Program-made: the position numbers and the translations under genes
Source: Bacteroidetes bacterium ADurb.Bin008
GTDB taxonomy: Bacteria; Bacteroidota; Bacteroidia; Bacteroidales; Tenuifilaceae
Length of the DNA stretch: 64,000 nucleotides
NCBI GenBank assembly: GCA_002071445.1
Contig: MWFE01000013.1
Span: 62,001-126,000 of the forward strand
Reading direction: 5' to 3'
The notes under the pieces: generated by a model
Databases searched by the model: none
Told to the model about the DNA's origin: nothing
The model's input: the letters and a program-made list of their open reading frames with translations, nothing else
In this document: piece after piece, positions 34,291 to 42,363 of the stretch
Layout of the letters: the number at the start of each line of letters is the position of its first letter
Position numbering within the stretch: position 1 is the first letter of the stretch

Positions 34291-35637
34291 TTAAACAAAC
34301 TTATCCAATATTCTCCTTACCTCCAATAGTTTACCATCAAGAATTTGTTGAGTTTTAGCTTCGGCTAAAAACCTCAGAAAGGGTTCGGTATTGGATGGGC
34401 GAATGTTGAACCACCAGTCGGGAAACTCAATACGATATCCATCAAAATCGTACGATGCAGACGGCTTTTCCAGGGATGTGAAGAAATCCCTGACGGCATC
34501 CATGGCTTCCTTCTTTCGCTCAATGCGGAAGTTAATCTCGCCCGAATTGGCGTAAGTTTCAATGCGTGCTATTAGCTGCGATAGCGTGAAACCTTGCTTT
34601 TTAAAACGGGCAATAACATTCAGGATGATCAAACAGGCCATTAGGCCTGAATCGGAATAGAAAAAGTCCTTAAAGTAGTAGTGCCCAGCCAATTCGCCAC
34701 CGTAAATACCATCAATTTCTCTCAATTTCATGGCTGCAAATGCCCTTCCAACACGCCATGTATGCATCTGCCCACCAAGGGGTTTCAGGTATTCTCCCAC
34801 GGCCTTTGAGGTCCTGATATCCTGCAGAACTAAGCCCTTTTGCCCCTTTTCCTCGAGAAAATAGTGTCCCAGAAGAGCGATCATCAAATCGGGTGAGATG
34901 AAACGTGCATTCTCGTCAACAAACATCACGCGGTCGGCATCGCCATCGAAGATTATGCCCAAATCGCATGCTCCCTTCTTCACAAGATTTTGAAGATCAA
35001 CAATATTTTTGGCGATCAAGGGATTGGCCTCATGGTTTGGAAAAGTTCCGTCCAGCTCATCGTAAATATAGATAGGGTGATTACCCAGCAGCTGCTTAAC
35101 CAACAGGGCTGCCATGCCGTTGGAACAATCGATGCCAATCTTCAATTGGCTATAATCACCAACATATTGCTTAAGGAAAGCAATGTATTCATCTCGTGCA
35201 TCAAAGGGAATAACTTTTCCTCTTTGCTGTCTGCAAGGGGTAGGTGCTCCGCTTCTTATTTTTTCCTCTATTTCCTTAAGGCCCGTGTCGTACCCTACGG
35301 GTAGAGCGTTCGCTCTGGAGATTTTCATGCCATTATACTCCTTTGCATTGTGCGATGCCGTAATCTGCACCGAAGCCTTAAAATCGTATCTCGCTGTGGA
35401 GTAATACACCATTGGCGTGGTAGCCAATCCGATGTCGTAAACATCGGCACCCGCATCGTTAATACCGTTACACAGGTATTCAAATATTTCAGGCGATGAA
35501 GTTCTTACATCTCTCCCCACTAAAATTCTGTCGGTTTGGAGTAACTCAACCAGATGATACCCTATCTTATACGCATCGTACTTGTCGAAATCCTTATTAT
35601 ATACGCCACGTATATCGTATGCATGGAATGCTCCCAT
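34291..35637 (-). CDS. Phosphomannomutase/phosphoglucomutase
   Basis: 448 residues, alpha-D-phosphohexomutase family with four domains. The phosphoserine loop is TASHN with S95. The metal-binding loop is DGDADR (about 236-241). The sugar-binding loop is GGELAGHYYF, and the C-terminal phosphate loop is RPSNTEPFLR. It interconverts hexose 1- and 6-phosphates and so feeds nucleotide-sugar synthesis (mannose or glucose type), including the pathways at 59.8-63.8 kb. The family does not allow PMM to be separated from PGM by eye. It has its own promoter. Confidence 0.9.
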   Translation of the reverse strand: MGAFHAYDIRGVYNKDFDKYDAYKIGYHLVELLQTDRILVGRDVRTSSPEIFEYLCNGINDAGADVYDIGLATTPMVYYSTARYDFKASVQITASHNAKEYNGMKISRANALPVGYDTGLKEIEEKIRSGAPTPCRQQRGKVIPFDARDEYIAFLKQYVGDYSQLKIGIDCSNGMAALLVKQLLGNHPIYIYDELDGTFPNHEANPLIAKNIVDLQNLVKKGACDLGIIFDGDADRVMFVDENARFISPDLMIALLGHYFLEEKGQKGLVLQDIRTSKAVGEYLKPLGGQMHTWRVGRAFAAMKLREIDGIYGGELAGHYYFKDFFYSDSGLMACLIILNVIARFKKQGFTLSQLIARIETYANSGEINFRIERKKEAMDAVRDFFTSLEKPSASYDFDGYRIEFPDWWFNIRPSNTEPFLRFLAEAKTQQILDGKLLEVRRILDKFV

Positions 35638-35665
35638 AGTTTTTTTTTGCTAAAAATAGGAAAAA

Positions 35666-35673
35666 CAAAAGTA
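35666..35673 (-). promoter_or_regulatory. Bacteroidota -7 element for the phosphohexomutase
   Basis: TACTTTTG on the minus strand, a perfect TAnnTTTG match, 28 bp before the ATG at 35637. Its presence separates this gene from the RNA unit upstream. Confidence 0.55.
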
Positions 35674-35707
35674 TTTATCATGCCTAAATGAAAAAATGGG
35701 ATGATAT

Positions 35708-36323
35708 AAAAACAGTAAGGGAACCATCCATTGAGAATGATTCCCTTTCACGCCTGGAAACTTACGTATCCGTTTGTGCCCGATTACAGTTATTACGGCC
35801 GGCTGCATTCTCAGGTTGTGAAACCTGTTCCTGTAGCCCTTTGCCTTTCAACCGCACCAGCTAAGGTGTGGTTTTCAGACTGTCCATTGGGTTAATCCGA
35901 GGATTAACTTTTGTGGACGAAGTGTCGTTTGCGTAAAGACCGAGAATTTGTTTCTGATACTAAGCTGCCAACCCATCCTGAGCCCTTTCTTCGCAGAATT
36001 GGCATCTTTCAGCGTTTTGCGGCTTAATCTGTATCAAATCCGCATTCCGGCAAACCCTTACCTATTTCCGAGGAAATTCTGGGGGTTTCAACATTGGGCG
36101 TGGGAGCCGAAACTCTTGCTGCCCCTGCTGCTTTCGACCCAATCATTCTTAGAACGTTAGACGACCTTAGATTGACTGACCTCCTCCTGTGGCGAACTCT
36201 TGGGATTTGGACTTCGGCACCCTATGCAGGCAAATCTTGCGATTTGTTCGACCGGTTGGCAACGCACCTAAGCGACAGCTGCACGGTCCCTGTTTTCGGG
36301 AGCAACCCTTTATCTCTCATCAG
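35708..36323 (-). ncRNA. Candidate large structured non-coding RNA, about 615 nt, family not recognised
   Basis: A promoter (36330-36337) and a terminator hairpin bound an interval with no credible protein on either strand. The hairpin has arms AAGGGAA at 35747-35741 and TTCCCTT at 35723-35717, then a T-run to 35708. The minus-strand sequence is dense in helices. CAAATC-GCAA-GATTTG (36246-36231) has a GNRA loop. GTTAATC-CTCG-GATTAAC sits near 35909-35892 inside GTCCA/TGGAC, and CAGGTT-TCAC-AACCTG spans 35827-35812. ATTGGG/CCCAAT encloses CGAAA/TTTCG, and AAACCC/GGGTTT encloses ATTTC-CTCG-GAAAT. TGCGG/CCGCA (36044, 36022) interlocks with TGATAC/GTATCA (36036, 35960), a possible pseudoknot. I found no RNase P, tmRNA, SRP or group II core motifs. 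Strand and ends are inferred. Confidence 0.6.
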
Positions 36324-36329
36324 GTAGAA

Positions 36330-36337
36330 CAAATATA
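36330..36337 (-). promoter_or_regulatory. Promoter of the structured RNA unit
   Basis: TATATTTG on the minus strand, a perfect TAnnTTTG match, with TTG at 36361-36359 spaced 21 bp upstream, close to the -33 position. An AT-rich tract lies further upstream. Predicted start near 36323. Confidence 0.6.
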
Positions 36338-36561
36338 CTACACGCTCTCACGCTTTTGCAACTTTTTGGCATCGTTTTAAGTAACAGCGATTCCACATCC
36401 GTTACAAACAATTGTTAACAACTATTTTAACTTAATAATCTGTATGTTAATAAAGAAATTTCCTTAAAAAAGGGGGATGCTAACACCTGTTAATAAAGGT
36501 TGAACGCTGCTGATGTTAATTGGAAAGAACTCCACCCATCGGAGTTGCAAAATTTGCAATG
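36338..36561. other. AT-rich spacer between mqnE and the RNA unit
   Basis: About 220 bp, rich in A/T and in TTAA/TTAAC sequences. A 6-bp hairpin AACTCC/GGAGTT (36528-36546) lies just after the mqnE stop and might act as a weak terminator, but no T-tract follows. No gene seen. Confidence 0.35.
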
Positions 36562-37701
36562 CTAATAACTTCGTATGGTGTTGTACAGGGAGTCGCGCTC
36601 CACGGGATTTTTCCCTGCCTGCCTTATCAAATTGCAGATCTCCTCCACCGTCATCCCGGGATTTGCATCCTCGGCTCCGGCCATGCTGTATATTTTGGTA
36701 GTATCGTCAATCGTTCCGTCCAGGTCGTTGGCACCAAAGCTAAGGGCCAGCATGGCTATCTGCTTGCCCAGCATAGGCCAGTAGGCCTTTATGTGGTTGA
36801 AATTGTCGAGGAAAATCCTGCTAACGGCTATGGTTTTCAGATCCTCAATGGAGTTAACCTCCCCAACGTGGGCAAAACTATTGTGCTTTGCCTTAAACTT
36901 AAGGGGGATGAAACAGTTAAATCCTCCTGTTCGGTCCTGCAGTTGCCGCAAACGATTCAAATGATCAACCCGATGGGAATAGTTCTCAATGTGCCCGTAA
37001 AGCATGGTTGCGTTGGATGTTAAACCCAGACTGTGTGCAACTTCGTGAATCTCAAGCCAACGTTCTCCCGAAAGCTTCTCGCCACAAATTACATTTCTGA
37101 TTTCGGCATCGAAAATCTCGGCCCCCCCACCGGGAATCGAATTCAATCCATCCTTTATCAGCTGCTTCAATCCCTCCTCGGGGCTAATTTTCTCAACTTT
37201 ACTAAATACGTAGTCTAACTCTGCAGCGGAGAATGCCTTTACGTGCACATCGGGCAGTTCGCCCTTTATAGTTTTTATTATTTGCGCCAGATGGCGTAGT
37301 TTCCATCGGGGATGAGCCCCACCGGTTACATGCACTTCGGTAACGCCCTTATCCCTAAAGGATTTGGCAATAGCAGCAATATCGTCAAGCGAAAGAACCC
37401 AACTCCCCTCCTCCTTCGGGATTCGTTTAAACGAACAAAAGGAACAGCTGTAAACGCATACGTTGGTTGGCTCAATATGAAAATTGCGGTTGAAGAAAAC
37501 ATTCGTCCCGTTCTTTTGCTGATTGACATGGCCAGCCAATAAACCCAACATGCTCAAATCGGCCTTTTGGAAAAGGGTAACGGCATCATCGCAGGAAATT
37601 CGAACTCCCGACAAAACCTTGCGGACAATGCTCTTCAAGGGTTCGCCAACCCGATCCTTGCCAAGCAATTCGCCCATGACCTCTATGCCGTTTGATGCCA
37701 T
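36562..37701 (-). CDS. mqnE: Aminofutalosine synthase MqnE (radical SAM)
   Basis: 379 residues. The radical-SAM cluster motif is C82-VYS-C86-SF-C89, followed by VTGGAHP, the GGGAEIFD segment and NATMLYGHIE, typical of the MqnC/MqnE group. MqnE joins 3-enolpyruvyl-benzoate (as its enol ether) with SAM to make aminofutalosine in the futalosine route to menaquinone. MqnC is the close alternative; the HIEPTNVC start and length fit MqnE better. It follows rpmH on the same strand and has no promoter of its own that I can see, so it may depend on readthrough. Confidence 0.85.
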   Translation of the reverse strand: MASNGIEVMGELLGKDRVGEPLKSIVRKVLSGVRISCDDAVTLFQKADLSMLGLLAGHVNQQKNGTNVFFNRNFHIEPTNVCVYSCSFCSFKRIPKEEGSWVLSLDDIAAIAKSFRDKGVTEVHVTGGAHPRWKLRHLAQIIKTIKGELPDVHVKAFSAAELDYVFSKVEKISPEEGLKQLIKDGLNSIPGGGAEIFDAEIRNVICGEKLSGERWLEIHEVAHSLGLTSNATMLYGHIENYSHRVDHLNRLRQLQDRTGGFNCFIPLKFKAKHNSFAHVGEVNSIEDLKTIAVSRIFLDNFNHIKAYWPMLGKQIAMLALSFGANDLDGTIDDTTKIYSMAGAEDANPGMTVEEICNLIRQAGKNPVERDSLYNTIRSY

Positions 37702-37732
37702 TATAAATGAGCAATGGAAGTGTGAAGGAATA

Positions 37733-37759
37733 AAAAAACTGACTCAAGGTCAGTTTTTT
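37733..37759 (-). terminator. Intrinsic terminator between rpmH and mqnE
   Basis: An 11-bp perfect stem AAAAAACTGAC / GTCAGTTTTTT with a 5-nt loop (37733-37743, 37749-37759). On the minus strand the T-rich arm provides the U-tract after rpmH. It could also work on the plus strand. Because mqnE starts 31 bp downstream, it may attenuate rather than block transcription. Confidence 0.75.
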
Positions 37760-37784
37760 ACCAAAATATCATTGTGCTGATTTT

Positions 37785-37943
37785 CTATACCTTGTGCCTT
37801 GGCTCATCCGAAACGGTGAGTTTTTTTCTACCTTTTGCTCTACGCGAAGCCAATACCCTACGTCCATTTGCAGTTGACATACGCTCGCGGAACCCGTGCT
37901 TATTTTTTCTCTTCCTGTTGGATGGTTGAAAAGTTCTTTTCAT
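37785..37943 (-). CDS. rpmH: 50S ribosomal protein bL34
   Basis: 52 residues, too short for standard ORF cut-offs. It reads [20 protein letters not shown] at the N-terminus, then [20 protein letters not shown] and ends [12 protein letters not shown]. The family signature MKRTFQPS...HGFRxRM...GRxVLxxRRxKGRxxL is complete. bL34 is a small basic protein of the large ribosomal subunit. Two perfect promoter elements lie upstream, and a strong terminator follows the stop. The usual rnpA/dnaA neighbourhood is absent; here it sits with mqnE. Confidence 0.97.
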   Translation of the reverse strand: MKRTFQPSNRKRKNKHGFRERMSTANGRRVLASRRAKGRKKLTVSDEPRHKV

Positions 37944-38024
37944 CGCTATTCCCTTTTATTTAAGCTACTATTTGCTGATTATCAAATTTTTCAAAATCGA
38001 TTGGCCTATTCTCATTCAGGCTTG

Positions 38025-38032
38025 CAAAAGTA
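38025..38032 (-). promoter_or_regulatory. Bacteroidota -7 element, proximal promoter of rpmH
   Basis: TACTTTTG on the minus strand with TTTG at 38053-38050, 17 bp upstream. It lies 81 bp before the rpmH ATG and is a good match to the phylum's two-part promoter. Confidence 0.6.
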
Positions 38033-38106
38033 GTGTTTTTTTTAAAAGCCAAAAAGAAAATGGCCAAAAAAGTTTTATGGTTCTCAATAATTCGATTTCC
38101 ATTCGG

Positions 38107-38114
38107 CAAAGATA
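38107..38114 (-). promoter_or_regulatory. Bacteroidota -7 element, possible distal promoter of rpmH
   Basis: TATCTTTG on the minus strand, a perfect TAnnTTTG match 164 bp before the rpmH ATG. Tandem promoters would suit a ribosomal-protein gene, but the -33 element is unclear. Confidence 0.4.
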
Positions 38115-38222
38115 ATCCAAAACGGCAAGTACGTAATCAATTCCTGTAGCCACTTCCATCAACACAAGGTGAAATGTTGTGCCATGAAATATGAACGGAA
38201 AACGGAAAGCGGCACTCTCCGA

Positions 38223-38834
38223 TTAATGGCTATGCGTACTGTTTTTCAATATATTAGAAAGCAACTCTCTTGCCCTGAACAGCTGAGCCTTTACCGTTCC
38301 CAAAGGGAGCGAAAGTTCCTCGGCAATCTCTTCATAGGAGTACTCCCTAAAATATCTAAGCTCAATAAGATTCCGGTAGCGTGGTTTTAATTTGGAGACT
38401 AATGTCTGTATCAACTTTATGCTCTGCTCCTTAATCATGAATTCTTCTGGGTCAAGAGTGCTTGCCTGAAGATTGCTTGCCGGAGCGGATGAACCGCCCT
38501 CCAAGTCTTCGGGTACCTGATCGATGGAAACTAAATTACCCTTCTTCTTGCGAATGAAGTCGATACAGTTGTTGGTGGCAATTTTGAATAGCCAAGTGCT
38601 GAAAGCAAAATTTGGCGTGTACTGGTGTATGCTTTTAAATGCTTTACCAAAAGCTTCGATGGTAAGATCCTCAGCATCGCTTTTGTTGTTTACCATTTTC
38701 AGCAGCATGAAATAAATGGCATCCCGATACCTTTCCAGCAATTCGGCATACGCTCTCTGATCACCTTTTATGGCCAGATCTACCAAAACCAGATCGGCTT
38801 TTGCTTTGTCAGAAAGGTTTTGATTTATTTCCAT
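38223..38834 (-). CDS. ECF-type RNA polymerase sigma factor
   Basis: 203 residues with sigma region 2 (YRDAIYFMLLKMVNNKSDAEDLTIEAF, then STWLFKIATNNCIDFIRKKK) and region 4 (LKPRYRNLIELRYFREYSYEEIAEELSLPLGTVKAQLFRAR). There is no region 1 or 3, as expected for this class. No anti-sigma factor follows or precedes it. It overlaps the upstream glycosyltransferase gene by 10 bp, an unusual pairing. It is probably a housekeeping-like Bacteroidota ECF factor rather than a SusCD-linked one. Confidence 0.9.
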   Translation of the reverse strand: MEINQNLSDKAKADLVLVDLAIKGDQRAYAELLERYRDAIYFMLLKMVNNKSDAEDLTIEAFGKAFKSIHQYTPNFAFSTWLFKIATNNCIDFIRKKKGNLVSIDQVPEDLEGGSSAPASNLQASTLDPEEFMIKEQSIKLIQTLVSKLKPRYRNLIELRYFREYSYEEIAEELSLPLGTVKAQLFRARELLSNILKNSTHSH

Positions 38835-39976
38835 CTAACTTTTTTTACGGTCAAACGAACAACAAGCAAAAGTATAAAATATACAAGTGGTGATAACAAA
38901 TCGTAAAACAGTGAAATTAAAAATATTTTCTTTTCATTCAAACGGTTTAACGATATTCTTATTACAATGCCCATAAGAATTAGCCTGAAGCAAACTACGC
39001 CTGCTACAATTTGAGGTTTAAACTCGATTGCCAACATCAGAAAAGCCAAGGTCCAGAACAAAAGTCGCGAAAGAGGCTCTAAAGCGAGCCATGCCTTAGT
39101 GGAAAACCTGTAATACTTGCTTGTTTGCAGATGCCTTTGTTTCTGGGCAAACCAGCATTTATAAGTGGTGCAAGGCACAGAACGGGTGTGAGCTTCGTGC
39201 CTATAATCAACCGTTGTATTCCTCTTGTTGGCCACCTCGTGGACAAAGAGATCATCATCGCCCGAAGGGATATGGCTATGCGAAGCAAAACCCCTGTTTT
39301 TAACGAAAAGTCCTTTGCTATAGGCCATGTTCCGTCCAACCCCCATGTAGGGCTTCCCCATTAGGGCAAAGCCAAGGTACTGCATGGCGATAAAAAAGGT
39401 ATCGTAGCGTATAAACCTGTTAAGCAAACCTTTCCTACGCATATATCCGCTATAGCCTAACACCACCTGGTGTTTGTCGTTAAAATTCGAAGCCATGGCT
39501 GCCAACCAATGGGGCGATTCGGGTTTGCAATCGGCATCGGTGAGCAGCAACCAGTCATGCTTGGCTGCCTTTATCCCAATGGTTAAAGCCAATTTTTTCC
39601 CGTGAGTAAATTTTGGATCGGGAGTGATATTCGTAGTCCGAAGGTGGCTGTACTGCTGCATCAAGCGTTGCAAAAGCATATCGGTATCGTCGTCCGAACA
39701 ATCGTTAACTACTATAACCTCATACTCGGGGTAATCCTGTTCGAGAACAGAAGGGAGGAAATTGGATAGGTTCTCCTCCTCGTTTTTAGCGCAAATTACA
39801 ACTGATATGGGAGGAGAACCTGCCGTATCGGGTGTGAACGGATGTTTTTTGGTAAAGGCAACCCTTGAGTAGATAACTATGAAATAGAATAGCTGAATGA
39901 TGAATGCCGCCGAGAAAACGATTAGCGCAATAAATTCAAAATCAGACACATCTAACAAGGCCGGCATCACAGGCAA
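38825..39976 (-). CDS. Membrane glycosyltransferase family 2 protein
   Basis: 383 residues. One N-terminal membrane helix (IALIVFSAAFIIQLFYFIVI) is followed by a GT-A domain (PPISVVICAKNEEENL, VVNDCSDDDT, the DxD motif LTDADCKP, GDDDLFVHE and the distal QKQRHLQTSKYY related to QxxRW). Two or three C-terminal membrane helices follow. It would transfer a sugar from a nucleotide donor at the cytoplasmic face. Acceptor unknown. It is transcribed ahead of, and overlaps, the sigma-factor gene. Confidence 0.85.
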   Translation of the reverse strand: MPVMPALLDVSDFEFIALIVFSAAFIIQLFYFIVIYSRVAFTKKHPFTPDTAGSPPISVVICAKNEEENLSNFLPSVLEQDYPEYEVIVVNDCSDDDTDMLLQRLMQQYSHLRTTNITPDPKFTHGKKLALTIGIKAAKHDWLLLTDADCKPESPHWLAAMASNFNDKHQVVLGYSGYMRRKGLLNRFIRYDTFFIAMQYLGFALMGKPYMGVGRNMAYSKGLFVKNRGFASHSHIPSGDDDLFVHEVANKRNTTVDYRHEAHTRSVPCTTYKCWFAQKQRHLQTSKYYRFSTKAWLALEPLSRLLFWTLAFLMLAIEFKPQIVAGVVCFRLILMGIVIRISLNRLNEKKIFLISLFYDLLSPLVYFILLLVVRLTVKKVRWK

Positions 39977-40070
39977 TGGGTTTTGAAATAATGAGCAATT
40001 TTAGTTAAAGTTTTTCGGTTTGACAAAGGGCAAATGGATACTGTTCAAATGTTTTGAAAACTATTTCCAC

Positions 40071-40078
40071 TATCTTTG
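40071..40078 (+). promoter_or_regulatory. Bacteroidota -7 element for tgt
   Basis: TATCTTTG, a perfect TAnnTTTG match, 18 bp before ATG 40096. It lies inside the longer upstream reading frame beginning at 40054, showing that the earlier start cannot be used from this promoter. Confidence 0.6.
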
Positions 40079-40095
40079 ACCCGAAATTGCCAGAA

Positions 40096-41226
40096 ATGAG
40101 ATTTACGCTAAACGCAACATGTAAAGACTCTTCAGCCCGAAGTGGAACCATTGTCACCGATCACGGTGAAATCCCCACGCCCATATTCATGCCCGTAGGA
40201 ACTCTGGGAAATGTTAAGGGGATAAGTCAAAAAGAGCTGGAGGAAGAGATAGATGCCAAAATTATTTTAGGGAATACATACCACCTTTACCTGCGGCCTG
40301 GTTTGGAAATCCTGAAATCTGCCGGAGGATTGCACCGGTTCATGTCGTGGGATAGGCCAATTTTGACAGATAGCGGAGGTTATCAGGTTTTTTCGCTGGC
40401 CCACAATCGCAAGCTTAAACCCGAGGGGGCCCAATTCCAATCGCATATTGACGGATCGAGACACCTTTTTAGCCCCGAAAGCGTTATTGATATACAGCGT
40501 ATCATAGGTGCCGATATCATGATGGCATTCGACGAATGCCCTCCGGGCGACTCCACCTATGATTATGCCAAAAAATCACTCGATCTCACGGAGCATTGGC
40601 TCGACAGGTGTATTGCCCGATTTAATCAAACCTCGCCCCTGTATGGGCATCAGCAATCACTTTTCCCCATTGTTCAGGGTTGTGTTTTCCCCGATCTAAG
40701 GCAAAGAGCAGCGGAGCACATTGCAAAGATTGATTGCGATGGATATGCCATAGGTGGGCTTTCGGTTGGCGAGCCCACCGATGTAATGTACCAGATGACC
40801 GAAGTGGTAAACGGCATACTGCCCGAAAGCAAACCGCGTTATTTAATGGGAGTGGGTACACCCGAGAATATTCTGGAATCGATTGACAGAGGGGTGGATA
40901 TGTTCGACTGTGTGATGCCCACACGAAACGGCCGTAACGGTATGCTGTTCACATCCGAAGGGGTGATAAACATCAGGAATAAGAAGTGGAGCTTCGATTT
41001 TACCCCCATCGACCCCATGGGCATAACCTTTGTTGACAAACGCTTTAGCAAAGCGTACCTCAGGCACCTGTTCGTTGCCAACGAAATGCTTGGTCCCCAA
41101 ATAGCAAGCCTTCATAATCTGGGGTTCTACCTGTGGTTGGTTACCGAAGCACGAAAACGCATTGAGGATGGCAGTTTCAAAACGTGGAAAAACCAAATGG
41201 TTAAAAAACTTACGGTTAGACTATGA
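40096..41226 (+). CDS. tgt: Queuine tRNA-ribosyltransferase
   Basis: 376 residues from ATG 40096. It exchanges guanine-34 for a 7-deazaguanine (preQ1) in GUN-anticodon tRNAs on the way to queuosine. The general acid/base is D92 in TDSGGYQVFS. The likely nucleophile is D271 in MFDCVMPTRNGRNG. The substrate loop GGLSVGEP is present. The bacterial zinc site (CxCxxC then His) is missing: the matching segment reads DPMGITFVDKRFSKAYLRH with no cysteine. It overlaps the next gene by 4 bp. Confidence 0.95.
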   Translation: MRFTLNATCKDSSARSGTIVTDHGEIPTPIFMPVGTLGNVKGISQKELEEEIDAKIILGNTYHLYLRPGLEILKSAGGLHRFMSWDRPILTDSGGYQVFSLAHNRKLKPEGAQFQSHIDGSRHLFSPESVIDIQRIIGADIMMAFDECPPGDSTYDYAKKSLDLTEHWLDRCIARFNQTSPLYGHQQSLFPIVQGCVFPDLRQRAAEHIAKIDCDGYAIGGLSVGEPTDVMYQMTEVVNGILPESKPRYLMGVGTPENILESIDRGVDMFDCVMPTRNGRNGMLFTSEGVINIRNKKWSFDFTPIDPMGITFVDKRFSKAYLRHLFVANEMLGPQIASLHNLGFYLWLVTEARKRIEDGSFKTWKNQMVKKLTVRL

Positions 41227-42314
41227 AGAGATTGGGCTTAAAAATTTTAGATATTTACATTATCAAAAAGTTCATTGGAACCTACCTGTTCGCCATTCTT
41301 CTAATCGTGGGCATTGCCGTTGTTTTCGATGTGGCAGAGAAAATGGACGACTTTGTGGGCAAGGGGGTCCCGCTAAAAACCATTGTCTTTGAATACTACG
41401 TTAACTTCATCCCCTATTTTGCCAACCTCTTCAGCTCGCTATTCACCTTTATCGCTGTAATCTTCATTACTTCTAAAATGGCTTACAATTCCGAGATCAT
41501 TGCCATTTTAAGCAGTGGTATCAGCTTTAAAAGAATGTTGGTTCCATACTTCATTTCGGCTGCGTTAATTGCCATCTTTTCGTTCCTGCTTTCAAGCTTT
41601 GTCATACCTCCTGCCAACCGGACCAGAATTGATTTTGAAAACACATACATCCGTAAACCCATTCAGAACACTGAACGGGATATCCATCGTCAGGTGCGGC
41701 CTAGTGTGTACGTTTATATGCAATCGTACAATACCTTTTCGAAAACCGGTTACAAATTTGCCATGGAGCGTTTCGAAGACGGAAAACTTGTATCGAAAAT
41801 GATAAGCGATTTTGTGAAGTGGGATACCATTAGCCAGAAATGGACGGCCAGTGCATACCAGATAAGAAACTATTTCGATGGCAGGGAAGAGCTTATTAGC
41901 GGCGAAACCATTGATACAACTATCTTTTTAACCCCTTCGGACTTTGCCAGACGGGATAACATAGTGGAAACCATGAATATGTTTGAGCTCAACGATTTCA
42001 TCGAAGAGCAGAAATTGCAAGGGTCGAACATTGTCGATTTTTACCTTATTGAAAAGTACAGCCGTGTGGCATATCCCTTTTCCTCATTCATACTCACCCT
42101 GATTGGCGTTTCCCTTTCTTCACGAAAGGTTCGCGGCGGCATCGGATTACATATAGGCTTGGGATTGGCCCTAAGCTTCAGCTTCATCCTGTTCATGCGA
42201 TTTACCACCATGTTTGCCGTTGGCGGCAATCTGCCCCCCCTGCTATCGGTGTGGATCCCCGGCTTTGTTTACGCCATTATTGCCTTAGTGCTCTACAGGG
42301 TAGCACCAAAATAG
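41223..42314 (+). CDS. LptF/LptG-family permease
   Basis: 363 residues with six membrane helices, three near each end, flanking a periplasmic beta-jellyroll (about 115-270). The N-terminus (LDIYIIKKFIGTYLFAILLI) is characteristic of the YjgP/YjgQ family. LptF and LptG form the membrane part of the ABC system that extracts LPS from the inner membrane and pushes it to the LptC/A bridge. No LptB lies nearby. The start overlaps the tgt stop (ATGA). Which of F or G cannot be told by eye. Confidence 0.88.
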   Translation: MKRLGLKILDIYIIKKFIGTYLFAILLIVGIAVVFDVAEKMDDFVGKGVPLKTIVFEYYVNFIPYFANLFSSLFTFIAVIFITSKMAYNSEIIAILSSGISFKRMLVPYFISAALIAIFSFLLSSFVIPPANRTRIDFENTYIRKPIQNTERDIHRQVRPSVYVYMQSYNTFSKTGYKFAMERFEDGKLVSKMISDFVKWDTISQKWTASAYQIRNYFDGREELISGETIDTTIFLTPSDFARRDNIVETMNMFELNDFIEEQKLQGSNIVDFYLIEKYSRVAYPFSSFILTLIGVSLSSRKVRGGIGLHIGLGLALSFSFILFMRFTTMFAVGGNLPPLLSVWIPGFVYAIIALVLYRVAPK

Positions 42315-42363
42315 CCCTCCTGTATAGTCCATACTAAAAAATCGCAAAATATTTACTAAAGCG

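Noticed and set aside
35708-36323. RNase P RNA, tmRNA, SRP RNA or group II intron as identity of the structured unit
   Set aside because: I could not find GAGGAAAGTCC, a tRNA-like 3' end with CCA, the SRP GGAAGCAGCC-type loop or a domain V hairpin on either strand. A covariance-model search is still needed to be sure.
35948-36327. Short plus-strand open frames of about 70-77 codons in the RNA interval
   Set aside because: They have no start signal or promoter, odd composition (rich in Leu, Pro, Arg and Cys), and overlap dense palindromes. They look like chance frames opposite a structured RNA.
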